Assembly: GCF_019443105.1 (NCBI RefSeq)
Contig: NZ_JAHZIJ010000001.1
Span: 930,001 to 994,000 of the forward strand
Direction of reading: 5' to 3'
Source of the DNA: Paenibacillus oenotherae
Lineage (GTDB): Bacteria > Bacillota > Bacilli > Paenibacillales > Paenibacillaceae
DNA length: 64,000 nt
This document shows, piece by piece, positions 43,926 through 52,552 of this stretch. A program made the translations under genes and the position numbers. A model generated the notes under the pieces. It searched no databases. It was not told the origin of the DNA and saw nothing but the letters and a program-made list of their open reading frames with translations. Each line of letters starts with the position of its first letter. Within the stretch, counting starts at the first letter, position 1.

Positions 43926-45023
43926 ATGAATAAAAAGGAAAGCATCAGCTCTATCCAGACGGCGCTGCTGTTTCTTGTTGGAATAACAGGCTCGTCCATC
44001 ATTCTGATTCCTGCCTCGGTCACCGGCGCCGCCCGTAACGGCGCTTGGATATCCTTTCTTATGGCGTGGTTGGCAGGTTTTCTGCTTCTGCTGAGCATTC
44101 TTTATCTGCAAAAACAACATCCGGGGCTGACGTTCATGGAATACAGCCGCCGGATGGTGGGCAAGCCGGTGGCAACCATAATGGCGATCCTGTTTTTGCT
44201 TGCACTGTTCTGGCAGGAAGCCGCTATAATCATCGAGGTTAGCGGTTTTTTCAAAAGTACGATGATGAAAAATACGCCCTCCCCTGTCATTAACGCTATG
44301 TTTTTTACGATGGCTGCCTTGACTGCGCGGGCTGGCATCGAGGTCATGGCTCGGATGTTCAGCATTCTGGCCTTGATTATGTTCGGGTGCGTTACCGCTG
44401 TATTGTTGCTTGTTTCAGTCAATTTTCACCTGGAATTCTTGCTTCCGGTCATGCCAGACGGGATCAAGCCGATTCTGCACGGCGCCTACATCGCATACGG
44501 ATTTCCGTATGCCGAGGTGGTGATATTCTCCTGGATTCTACAATTTGTCCGTAAGGATGAGGCGCAGCGGCTCGGGAGAGATATGTGTTCCGCTTTTGTG
44601 ATTAATGGAACTACCCTGCTGTTCTCGATTGTTAGCAGCATTATCGTGCTGGGCCCGCTGGCGGGCGATTTGAAGTACTCCCTATACCAGCTCGCGCGAC
44701 TGGTCTTCGTGCAGGAGATTATCGAGCGGATCGAATCGGTGATCGGGCTTTCGCTCATTATTGGCTCCTACATGAAATCGACCATCGTGCTGTTTATAAT
44801 AACGAGGCTGCTGTCCCAGCTAAGCGGTCTGAGCAATTATCGTATCGTTATTTTTCCGACCACACTGATATGCTTGCTGCTGTCGGTTACAATGTACGCC
44901 AATGAGGCGTCATTCGTCGAAGACGGCTACGTGATGTGGCCCTTGTTCAACACGATCGCCTATGTTGTGCCCATGCTCATCGTGTTGGCCGCGACATGGG
45001 TAAATGGACGAATGAGGAAGTAG
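43926..45023 (+). CDS. Spore germinant receptor subunit B (GerAB/amino-acid permease family)
   Basis: This 365-residue protein has about ten predicted membrane helices and belongs to the spore-permease branch of the APC superfamily. Signatures are TALLFLVGITGSSIILIP near the start, YSRRMVGKPVA, and YGFPYAEVVIFSWI in the middle. The B subunit is thought to bind the germinant, usually an amino acid or nucleoside. It is the last gene of the operon and ends ten bases from the convergent SDR gene. Confidence 0.93.
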   Translation: MNKKESISSIQTALLFLVGITGSSIILIPASVTGAARNGAWISFLMAWLAGFLLLLSILYLQKQHPGLTFMEYSRRMVGKPVATIMAILFLLALFWQEAAIIIEVSGFFKSTMMKNTPSPVINAMFFTMAALTARAGIEVMARMFSILALIMFGCVTAVLLLVSVNFHLEFLLPVMPDGIKPILHGAYIAYGFPYAEVVIFSWILQFVRKDEAQRLGRDMCSAFVINGTTLLFSIVSSIIVLGPLAGDLKYSLYQLARLVFVQEIIERIESVIGLSLIIGSYMKSTIVLFIITRLLSQLSGLSNYRIVIFPTTLICLLLSVTMYANEASFVEDGYVMWPLFNTIAYVVPMLIVLAATWVNGRMRK

Positions 45024-45033
45024 CCAATAGTTA

Positions 45034-45744
45034 TTACCAGGGCAGATTCGCCGATTTATGAAAAAATCCACCCGTAGGCCCGTCACCAGGAAGTGTCGCT
45101 AAAGAAACAGCTGTTGCGGCCCCTTCATCAATTTCCATGACGGCATTCTCTCCGCCCATATCGGTCTTGACCCAGCCAGGATGGCAAGCATTCACCTTCA
45201 CGTTCGTCCCCTTGAGCTGAATGGATAGCTGGGCTGTCCATGCATTTAGCGCAGCCTTCGATGCCGTGTATGCCGGAACAGCAGCACTTGCATACATTTC
45301 ATCCTCAAGTATCGTCGCTATTGAGCCCAGTATGCTCGATTGATTCACAATCCGCCCTGCCGGACTTGCGCTCAATAGATGGAGAACTGCTCCTGTCAGC
45401 GCGTGTGCACCGAACAAATTAACTTCAAAGCTCCTTCGCATCACATCCGTGTTATTGCCCTCATGATCCAGATAGGTCCCCGCATTGTTAACGAGAATAT
45501 CCAGCTTCCCATATTCCGCTTCGATCTTTGCGGCTGCCGACCGGATATGCTCACTATTGGTCACATCCAGCTCAATCGGGTATGCTTGAATATCCTCTGC
45601 CTGCAACTGAGCTGCTGCAGCCTCCGCCTTCGCCAAGCTGCGGGCTCCAAGAAGCACAATGATGCCCTGCCGTCCCAGCTGCCGTCCAATCTCCAGGCCA
45701 ATTCCCTTGTTTGCTCCTGTGATCAATGCGATTGTCTTCTCCAT
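45034..45744 (-). CDS. Short-chain dehydrogenase/reductase (SDR)
   Basis: This 236-residue enzyme has the classical SDR cofactor motif TGANKGIG, then LVNNAGTY, the catalytic Ser in NQSSILGS, and YTASK with catalytic Tyr and Lys. The insertion with EDEMYASAAVPAY before the Tyr resembles carbonyl-reductase-like SDRs. These use NADPH to reduce aldehydes and ketones. The ATG at 45744 has GAGGGGGA about 9 bases upstream. It lies downstream of a TetR-type regulator gene, with an operator-like site in the 66-base gap. The same site type precedes the regulator itself, so the regulator probably represses it. Confidence 0.93.
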   Translation of the reverse strand: MEKTIALITGANKGIGLEIGRQLGRQGIIVLLGARSLAKAEAAAAQLQAEDIQAYPIELDVTNSEHIRSAAAKIEAEYGKLDILVNNAGTYLDHEGNNTDVMRRSFEVNLFGAHALTGAVLHLLSASPAGRIVNQSSILGSIATILEDEMYASAAVPAYTASKAALNAWTAQLSIQLKGTNVKVNACHPGWVKTDMGGENAVMEIDEGAATAVSLATLPGDGPTGGFFHKSANLPW

Positions 45745-45773
45745 ATCGATGATTCCCCCTCTAATTATTATAT

Positions 45774-45796
45774 TACATACCAATCAGTACGAAATG
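45774..45796. promoter_or_regulatory. TetR-type operator before the SDR gene
   Basis: ATTACATACCAATCAGTAC agrees with ATTACATACCGATTGGTAC before the regulator gene at 16 of 19 positions. Both have a TACC/GGTA-like dyad. Confidence 0.6.
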
Positions 45797-45810
45797 ATCA
45801 AAAAAAAAGC

Positions 45811-46392
45811 TCATTCGAGCAAAGTCAGTATTTCCGTTACCGCATTCTCAACCAATGAACGGTCGGGCCTGGCCTTCATCGTTACCGAGAGCCCTATAGC
45901 CGAAATGATCAATGCACGCGCGACCGCAGCGGGATTCAACGCACTTGATAGCTCTCCTGTACGAATACCATCCTCAATCGTCCCCTGCAACAATTCGGTA
46001 AGCTTCAGCTGGTAGTCTCTGGTGAATTGGGCAAAGATCACATCATGCGGCGCCAGTTCAACCATCGTGTTCACACACAAGCAACCCAGATCAGGATTGC
46101 TCCCGCCCGCCCCTTCAATAATCCCTTGAAAATAAACGCGCATCGCTTCTCTAACCGAAGCCGCACTGCGAATTCTTCTCTCAATAAAGGCAAGGCTCAT
46201 CCCCGCATAGGAGCCCAGTACTGCTTCAAACAGCTCCTTCTTTCCCCCGAATGCCGCATATAGACTCGGACGTTGAATGCCCATTCGTGAGGTGAGGTCG
46301 CTAATGGAGCTGGCTTCATAGCCCTTCTCCCAGAATACTTGCATGGCTGCAGCCAATGCTTGTTGTTCATCAAATTCCCGCGGTCTTGCCAT
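45811..46392 (-). CDS. TetR/AcrR-family regulator
   Basis: This 193-residue protein has an N-terminal helix-turn-helix (ARPREFDEQQALAAAMQVFW, then ISDLTSRMGIQRPSLYAAF) and a C-terminal ligand-binding domain with the sequence LGCLCVNTMVELAPHD. The latter is typical of the group that senses aldehydes or electrophiles, in which the Cys pair may react. It reads toward the SDR gene and carries a site for itself upstream (46409-46432). A simple loop is likely: electrophile stress releases the repressor and raises the reductase. Confidence 0.92.
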   Translation of the reverse strand: MARPREFDEQQALAAAMQVFWEKGYEASSISDLTSRMGIQRPSLYAAFGGKKELFEAVLGSYAGMSLAFIERRIRSAASVREAMRVYFQGIIEGAGGSNPDLGCLCVNTMVELAPHDVIFAQFTRDYQLKLTELLQGTIEDGIRTGELSSALNPAAVARALIISAIGLSVTMKARPDRSLVENAVTEILTLLE

Positions 46393-46408
46393 AGCTATGC
46401 TCTCTCTT

Positions 46409-46432
46409 TCTGTACCAATCGGTATGTAATGA
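46409..46432. promoter_or_regulatory. TetR-type operator before its own gene
   Basis: GTACCAATCGGTATGTAAT on the plus strand is the inverted form of the site at 45774-45796. It contains the imperfect dyad TACCaatcGGTA and lies 17-40 bases before the regulator start codon. Confidence 0.65.
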
Positions 46433-46489
46433 TCTTATAGCATTTTATGTTAATTCGTCAAGTTGTTTTCTGCGGAGAGCTGAACCTGC

Positions 46490-47077
46490 TTAGGGAGCGG
46501 GATTGAAGCGAATCCCTTCCATTGCGTTCCTTACCAGCTGCTGAACATAGGCATCGTCCAATACTTCGCCGGTTATAAGCAGCCGATAGAAGATCGGACC
46601 ATAAATAAGATCAATGCTTAATTCGACATCGAGATCATTCTTCAATTCCCCGCGCTGAATGCCACGTTCCATAAGAAGCCTGGCCTCCAGCCGTCGCGGA
46701 TGAAAATATCGGGTACGATACGCCTCCGCCAATCCCGAATCAAACTGGCCTTCGCCGATTAACTCCGTAATAATGACACCCTCGCGGCTTGTCAGGAACC
46801 GGGCTAAATTCGTCGCATGAATCAGAATATCATCTATTGCTGAGCCCGTTTCAGGCACAGGCAATCTTTCCAAAGTGGCAGACATGAAGCTATCCATCAC
46901 CACGGCAGCCTTGTTCGGCCACCACTTATAAATCGTAGCTTTGCTGACCTTGGCACGATCAGCGATTTTTTCTACTGTGACCGCTCCAAAGCCTTGCTCC
47001 AGCAATAAGTCATAGGAAGCGGAAAGGATAGCCTTTTGCGTCTCCATATTGCGCGGTCTCCCTCTTTTGCCCTGCAT
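46490..47077 (-). CDS. TetR/AcrR-family regulator of the adjacent MFS pump
   Basis: This 195-residue protein has GKRGRPRNMETQKAILSASY and the helix-turn-helix VTVEKIADRAKVSKATIYKWW at residues of about 30-50. A C-terminal dimerisation domain (TetR_C_11-like) follows, with ELIGEGQFDSGLAEAYRTRY. GGGGAGG lies 6 bases before the ATG at 47077. It is divergent from an MFS transporter gene, and three identical core boxes lie in the shared intergenic region, one just before its own start. It probably represses both genes until the pump substrate binds. Confidence 0.92.
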   Translation of the reverse strand: MQGKRGRPRNMETQKAILSASYDLLLEQGFGAVTVEKIADRAKVSKATIYKWWPNKAAVVMDSFMSATLERLPVPETGSAIDDILIHATNLARFLTSREGVIITELIGEGQFDSGLAEAYRTRYFHPRRLEARLLMERGIQRGELKNDLDVELSIDLIYGPIFYRLLITGEVLDDAYVQQLVRNAMEGIRFNPAP

Positions 47078-47122
47078 ACTGGTCCTCCCCTTCGAATCCA
47101 TATCACCCGTAAAATATAAACG

Positions 47123-47234
47123 ATACGTTCAGTATACTCAATCCTTCATAAAAAGAAAATGAAAACGACTATTTACAAAACCATACGTTCAGTATATGAT
47201 TTGATTATTATTTAGTAAACTGTACGTTCAGTAT
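47123..47234. promoter_or_regulatory. Three operator boxes ATACGTTCAGTAT between TetR and MFS genes
   Basis: ATACGTTCAGTAT occurs at 47123-47135 and 47183-47195, and GTACGTTCAGTAT at 47222-47234. The core is an imperfect dyad (TAC...GTA). Spacings are 60 and 39 bases. A separate perfect palindrome, GTGTGCGGCCGCACAC, lies at 47241-47256 in the MFS leader. Confidence 0.8.
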
Positions 47235-47283
47235 TTAATTGTGTGCGGCCGCACACTCAGAAACAATTAGGAGGAGGATTATT

Positions 47284-48507
47284 ATGCAAAGGGAACAAAA
47301 CATGACAGCGGTGGCTGACCAAGGCCATATGCAGCCAAGCACCGCGTACCGCGCTTCAAGCTGGATGATCGTTCTGCTCGCAGCGGCATGCGGCCTTATC
47401 GTTGCCAATCTTTATTATGCGCAAACTTTGGTGGGGCCGATCAGTGCCGCTATAGGCCTTTCGTCGACAGCAGCAGGATTAATTGTCACGTTAACCCAAG
47501 TCGGTTATGTTGTGGGACTGCTGTTTATCGTGCCGCTCAGCGACATGATGGAGAATCGGCGGCTCACGGTCTTATCGCTGTTCGTTGCCGTCGTGGCCTT
47601 GCTTGCAGCTGCATTCGCTCCCAATCCAGTGTGGTTCCTGACCGCTTCTCTGTTTATTGGCATTGGATCGGTAGTAGCCCAAATATTGGTGCCTTATGCG
47701 ACCTATCTGGCGTCTGAAGAGCAGCGCGGCGCGGTCGTCGGAAAAGTAATGAGCGGACTGCTGCTCGGCATTATGTTCGCGCGGCCAGTGGCGAGCCTTA
47801 TAACCAGCATCTGGGGCTGGCAAGCCGTATTTATTTTGTCGGCGATTATGATCGCACTATTGACGGTGCTGCTCTCCCGGCTTCTTCCCGAGCGCAGGCC
47901 TGTCCCAGCTGCAACCTATAGCAAGTTAATTGTCTCCCTAGGCACTCTATTGAAGCAAACGCCTGCACTGCGCCGCCGCGCCCTGTACCAGGCCTGTTTA
48001 TTTGGAGCCTTCAGCCTCTTCTGGACTGTCGTTCCTTTGCGATTAGCGGAGGATTTTGGAATGTCGCAGCAGGGCATCGCATGGTTTGCGCTAGTTGGTG
48101 TGGGCGGCGCCGCAGCAGCGCCGATAGCCGGCAGACTGGCGGACAAAGGCTGGAGCAGATTGCTAACAGGGCTGGCCATGATCGTTGCCGCCTTATCCTT
48201 TTTGCTGATCTTCTTTGTTCAGAGCCATTCAACTATCGCTCTCATCCTCCTCTTTATTTCCGCGATAACACTTGATATGGCCGTATCAGGCAATCTTGTG
48301 CTTGGGCAGCGTGCTATTTATGCATTGGGAAGTGAGGCAAGAGGCCGTTTGAACGGGCTTTTCATGTCTATTTTTTTCATTGGCGGAGCCATTGGCTCAT
48401 CTCTGGGAAGCTGGTCTTACACCCATGGGGGCTGGAGTTTCACCGCTCTTATTGGAGCGGCTCTGCCTCTCTTGGCTTACCTTTACTTTTTGACCGAGAA
48501 AAAATGA
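47284..48507 (+). CDS. MFS transporter (drug efflux type)
   Basis: This 407-residue protein has twelve predicted helices. It has motif A-like GLLFIVPLSDMMENRRLTVL between helices 2 and 3 and a repeat-like GRLADKGWSRLL between helices 8 and 9. It belongs to the proton-driven multidrug efflux group. AGGAGGAGG lies about 7 bases before the ATG at 47284. An upstream in-frame start at 47239 lacks a ribosome site and would run through the palindrome. It is divergent from its likely TetR regulator and ends before a strong terminator. Confidence 0.92.
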   Translation: MQREQNMTAVADQGHMQPSTAYRASSWMIVLLAAACGLIVANLYYAQTLVGPISAAIGLSSTAAGLIVTLTQVGYVVGLLFIVPLSDMMENRRLTVLSLFVAVVALLAAAFAPNPVWFLTASLFIGIGSVVAQILVPYATYLASEEQRGAVVGKVMSGLLLGIMFARPVASLITSIWGWQAVFILSAIMIALLTVLLSRLLPERRPVPAATYSKLIVSLGTLLKQTPALRRRALYQACLFGAFSLFWTVVPLRLAEDFGMSQQGIAWFALVGVGGAAAAPIAGRLADKGWSRLLTGLAMIVAALSFLLIFFVQSHSTIALILLFISAITLDMAVSGNLVLGQRAIYALGSEARGRLNGLFMSIFFIGGAIGSSLGSWSYTHGGWSFTALIGAALPLLAYLYFLTEKK

Positions 48508-48629
48508 ATGAAACGGCTGTGGATTCACTTCCTCTCCTCGTTCATGGCACGCTGTTCTTGCTCGGTATCACGAGAATTTCACCGTGAAGCGGTGTATGTC
48601 TGACAACGTTATCCCATAAATTATTCATT

Positions 48630-48670
48630 GAGGCAGTCCGATCATTGCGATTATGCGGAGTGCCTCTTTT
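48630..48670 (+). terminator. Terminator of the MFS gene
   Basis: GAGGCAGTCCG (48630-48640) and CGGAGTGCCTC (48656-48666) pair with one mismatch, followed by TTTT. The 200 bases between this and the next gene hold AT-rich promoter-like sequence only. Confidence 0.8.
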
Positions 48671-48874
48671 CTGTCATGAGTAGTAGCGTTACTTGTTTGT
48701 ATATCACATTATCCAATTTAGTCGATGCATTTTCTGCTGCAAAATTAATCTATACTTACTTTTTAGAGTAGGAAATCTTAATTATGGAAGGATATGATAA
48801 AAAAACTTATACTATTGAAATAAGTTATTCGTGCGCTACATGCGCCGCTACACTGTATTTCAGGAGGATATAAC

Positions 48875-51800
48875 ATGCCCAATTATGATTTTCATACATT
48901 GCTAGAACCGCTAGAATTTGAAGGATTGGTTTGCGATGTTGTCCAACAAAGAGAAGGTATTTTTCTAGAAACTTACAGAGAAGGTCCTGATTCAGGTATA
49001 GACGGCTTGTATAGGGATAGAAATAATAAAAAAACGATAGTTCAAGCAAAACGCTATAAAGATTTCAATAGGCTTTATCGTGACTTGAAACATTTTGAAT
49101 TACCCAAGGTGCGTAAATTAAATCCTTACCGATATATCTTGGGTGTTTCTATTGACTTTAGGCCAGGTCAGAAAGAGAAAATTAAGGAATTGTTCAGTGA
49201 GTACATTTCAAGCGAAAGCGATATTTTAAGTAATACAAATATGAACCGCCTACTGAAAGAGCCGAAATACGAATGGATAATTCAGGCGTATCCTAAACTT
49301 TGGATGCCTAACATTAATATATTCAAGAAAATATTAAATGAATCTATACACCGGGCAGCCTATAAAGAGTCGGCAGAGGAACTTAAAGAAGCGCTCAAAA
49401 CGTCTAAAGTTTTTGTCCCAACCAGAATTTATCGCGAGGCGTTACATAAGTGGTCACAAAACCATGTGATTATTCTTTCCGGAGAACCTGGTGTAGGTAA
49501 AACATCAATGGCTTATCTTTTAGCCTTAGCATATCTGCAACCCAATAGTTTGGATGGATTTGTATGGGCTAATTCAATTAATGATGTGTTTGACATGATT
49601 GATGATGAAAAGAAACAAGTTATCATTTTGGATGATTTTTGGGGTAGCATCTTTCATGAGGAATATATGCGTAGAAATAACGAGAATCGATTGAATAAAA
49701 TTATTAGACGTATTATTGAGTCCGATGGGAAGAAGCGCTTAATATTGACAACACGAGAGTACGTTTTGCAACAAGGTTTACAAAAACATCCTGAACTACG
49801 AGACACGTTAGACCAATACTCAATAATCTGTACAATGGAAGAGTATGGATACGACGAAAAGGCCAGCATTCTGTTTCGTCATCTCTACGCATCCAAGCTT
49901 AAATATGAATTTGTAAACCACTTATTTATGGAATACAAGAAAATTATATATAACGAGAATTATAATCCCCGCGTGCTGGCGATCTTTCTGAATAAAGAAC
50001 CAGACAGTGATTGTTCACCTGAAGATTATTACGAAGAATTATGTGACTATTTCGATAACCCTGGTGCATTTTGGGAGTATATCTTTAAAGAACTCTCTCC
50101 AGAGGCAAAGATGGTCGCTCTGCTTCTTTTAATCTCATCAACTCCTATGCGTTTGACGGATATGAAATCTTGCTATATAAAATATATTCAAAATTCCACC
50201 AATCAAACAAAGGTAATGAATTTAGGTGAGTGCATTGCCGAACTTGAGAAAACGATGATCAAGTCGTTCTATAGCGATGAAGAGGAAGAAATCCTTTTAA
50301 AGTTCAATATGCCGGCAGTACAGGATTTTCTTTATTCGTATATAACAAAAAACAGCGAACAGTGTATTCCCTCGATTTTACAATGTTGTGCTTTCTATAA
50401 TCAGCTTCAATTTCTACTTGAGTATCAATCAAAGAACTGTAGTGAAAAAATCCTAAAATTAATAGAGCAGGAATGTATCTTGCATTATCACGATTACAAC
50501 TATTGCTATGTGGAATACGACGGAAGTTGGAATTGGGATATGGATTTGGATTTAGATCTTTTCAATCAAAATGAAGAACTACATAGGTTCTTTCACCTAC
50601 TCCGTTGCTGTAAACCCGAAAAGCATATTGAGCTTTATCATTTCTTAGAAAGTGAAATAAACGACTATTGCTTAACTATGGGAAGTGGGGATTTAGAGGC
50701 ACAATACGCAGATCTGCATAATTTACCGGGAATAATAGTCAATTGCATAGAAAAAGGGATGACTTTCAATGGTAAAGACATCATAGATAAATATTGTGAA
50801 GCGGCATTCAGTGTACATCACTATTCAGCAATAAAAGAATTTCAAAAAGTGTTTCCGAAAGAGTACAGTATATCTTATTCCGCTTATTTTCACAAAATTA
50901 AAAAAAGGCTGAAGAGCAGTATACTTTCTGAACTAGAGCTGCTTGATGAATTGTGCATGGATGTTGAGCTAGACGTATTGATTGATAGCATTCCAGATAT
51001 TCTCAAGGAATTCGATTTGCGGTATACCAAACAGTTTGGGCAGAAAATAATTTCATTGTGCGGAAGAGAACCGATTGCTATGACTGGAAATAAGGATTCG
51101 TTGAAAAAACCATCTCATGAGTATATTGATCGGGAACAGCAAGCTCACGAGGTCGTAAAAGAAGATGCTGAAAATTGGCTTTTGGGGCCTACAGAGGAAT
51201 ATTTAGATGAAGACCAGATTATTGAATTTATTTCGAAAAGCACCCTGAATCCAGCATTGAAAACAAAAATGAATCAAGTGCTCAATACTGGAGCACCCCA
51301 ACATATTTTCAATCTCTTACAAACGAAAAAATCCATTGAGCTATTTTTTGCCGCGTTATCTCCTTCCATGCATATTTATCATGAACAAGAGAGCTCACTA
51401 AGTATGATCATGCTATCACATATTGGTCAGGATAATCGAGAGCTGATGAAAAAACTTATTAATTTTTGTGCAGAAACATTCAATATAATTATGTATCAGC
51501 AAGAACCCATTCTACGTGTAAACGAATTTTTATCTAGTGATATTTACAACCATTATTTAAAAAATGATGCTCCGCTTCATGTAGTTGTCTTTGAACACTT
51601 AATCATACGAGATGAACAATGGGTACGTTTTCTTCATTTACCACTGTTTATTTTTTGTTATGTTTTTGTTTGGTCTATTACAAATAATGATGATGAGTTG
51701 GAAGGGGGAGAAGAAAACTACCATAGCCTCTGGGGTAATAATTCTTTTAAATATAAACGAATAACGATATTTGATTCCAGACCTGAGGTTAACATATATT

Positions 51801-52312
51801 ATGCGGAATATGGTTCTTACCATTTTACGTGCTATGAATGGGAGAGATGTATTTATAAAATGTTTGAAGAACTTACTCCCTTTCATTTTAATAAATCTTA
51901 CGTAGAACCTATGTTAAAAACCTACTTAGACAAATTAGGGAATGGAGACGATGATAGCAAAGTCTTAAATCATTTATCGCTCTGCAGAATTGAAATTAAA
52001 TACAGTAAATCCGGGGCTAATCATTCATCTAGTTGTCTTATTAGTGATGAGCTAAGTTTGATTGAGCATTTGGAAATTGCAGAAGTTCTAGATGCATACC
52101 CAAGACTAATAACGAAAAGCAAATTAAAGCAGCTTCAAAAAGACGAAATAATCTGCGAAAAAGACAGTGATACATGGAACATACTAATATATAAAATAGA
52201 GGATATCGAGTTGCTAAAGGAACTCGGTATTTACGATGAATTATTAGAATTCGTAAAGAAAGTAGAACGTATATACACAAGGTTTATGAATGGTGATTAT
52301 TCACAAATATAA
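48875..52312 (+). CDS. Mrr-type nuclease fused to a STAND-like P-loop ATPase; candidate Avs-like anti-phage sensor
   Basis: This is a single 1145-residue protein. Residues 1 to about 110 form a PD-(D/E)XK nuclease of the Mrr type, with EFEGLVCDVV, Asp43 in GPDSGIDG and Gln57/Lys59 in IVQAKRY, which are the expected catalytic residues. Residues of about 180-420 form a P-loop ATPase with Walker A SGEPGVGKTS (Lys209), Walker B VIILDDFWG (Asp253, Asp254), and a sensor-1-like LILTTREY. This resembles the nSTAND3 group. The C-terminal 700 residues are helix-rich and not recognised, and they may be the sensor. AGGAGG lies 6 bases before the ATG. The gene is visibly AT-rich compared with both neighbours, which points to horizontal transfer. 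The architecture matches Avs-type defence proteins, but the exact class cannot be set here. Confidence 0.82.
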   Translation: MPNYDFHTLLEPLEFEGLVCDVVQQREGIFLETYREGPDSGIDGLYRDRNNKKTIVQAKRYKDFNRLYRDLKHFELPKVRKLNPYRYILGVSIDFRPGQKEKIKELFSEYISSESDILSNTNMNRLLKEPKYEWIIQAYPKLWMPNINIFKKILNESIHRAAYKESAEELKEALKTSKVFVPTRIYREALHKWSQNHVIILSGEPGVGKTSMAYLLALAYLQPNSLDGFVWANSINDVFDMIDDEKKQVIILDDFWGSIFHEEYMRRNNENRLNKIIRRIIESDGKKRLILTTREYVLQQGLQKHPELRDTLDQYSIICTMEEYGYDEKASILFRHLYASKLKYEFVNHLFMEYKKIIYNENYNPRVLAIFLNKEPDSDCSPEDYYEELCDYFDNPGAFWEYIFKELSPEAKMVALLLLISSTPMRLTDMKSCYIKYIQNSTNQTKVMNLGECIAELEKTMIKSFYSDEEEEILLKFNMPAVQDFLYSYITKNSEQCIPSILQCCAFYNQLQFLLEYQSKNCSEKILKLIEQECILHYHDYNYCYVEYDGSWNWDMDLDLDLFNQNEELHRFFHLLRCCKPEKHIELYHFLESEINDYCLTMGSGDLEAQYADLHNLPGIIVNCIEKGMTFNGKDIIDKYCEAAFSVHHYSAIKEFQKVFPKEYSISYSAYFHKIKKRLKSSILSELELLDELCMDVELDVLIDSIPDILKEFDLRYTKQFGQKIISLCGREPIAMTGNKDSLKKPSHEYIDREQQAHEVVKEDAENWLLGPTEEYLDEDQIIEFISKSTLNPALKTKMNQVLNTGAPQHIFNLLQTKKSIELFFAALSPSMHIYHEQESSLSMIMLSHIGQDNRELMKKLINFCAETFNIIMYQQEPILRVNEFLSSDIYNHYLKNDAPLHVVVFEHLIIRDEQWVRFLHLPLFIFCYVFVWSITNNDDELEGGEENYHSLWGNNSFKYKRITIFDSRPEVNIYYAEYGSYHFTCYEWERCIYKMFEELTPFHFNKSYVEPMLKTYLDKLGNGDDDSKVLNHLSLCRIEIKYSKSGANHSSSCLISDELSLIEHLEIAEVLDAYPRLITKSKLKQLQKDEIICEKDSDTWNILIYKIEDIELLKELGIYDELLEFVKKVERIYTRFMNGDYSQI

Positions 52313-52363
52313 AGAGAGATTGTCGATTCCTGATAACCGATGGATTTCAGGGACTGCCAATAA

Positions 52364-52504
52364 AATTGTATAACTTCGAATAGACGGAATCACTGTGAGA
52401 GGGGAAGCGCGCCGTTCATAGAGGAACGGCAAAAGTATCTGCATGATGAGGCCTCCATGATCGAATTGGCTGCGAAAATTCTTGCTCCTTCGTCAAAGCA
52501 GTAA
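52364..52504 (+). pseudogene. Short coding remnant downstream of the nuclease-ATPase gene
   Basis: A 46-codon open stretch has coding-like content: ERGSAPFIEERQKYLHDEAS and then MIELAAKILAPSSKQ before a stop. It has no start codon. The helical, charged sequence might be the tail of a recombinase or another protein carried by a lost mobile element, but I cannot name it. Confidence 0.35.
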
Positions 52505-52533
52505 AAGCGCCGCAGGGGCGCTTTTACTGCTTT
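52495..52533. terminator. Bidirectional terminator
   Basis: A perfect 17-bp stem is formed by 52495-52511 and 52517-52533 with a 5-base loop. AAA/TTT ends on both sides allow it to end transcripts from the nuclease-ATPase side and from the FAD-enzyme operon on the minus strand. Confidence 0.85.
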
Positions 52534-52552
52534 GTCATGGTCCCTTCCAAGC

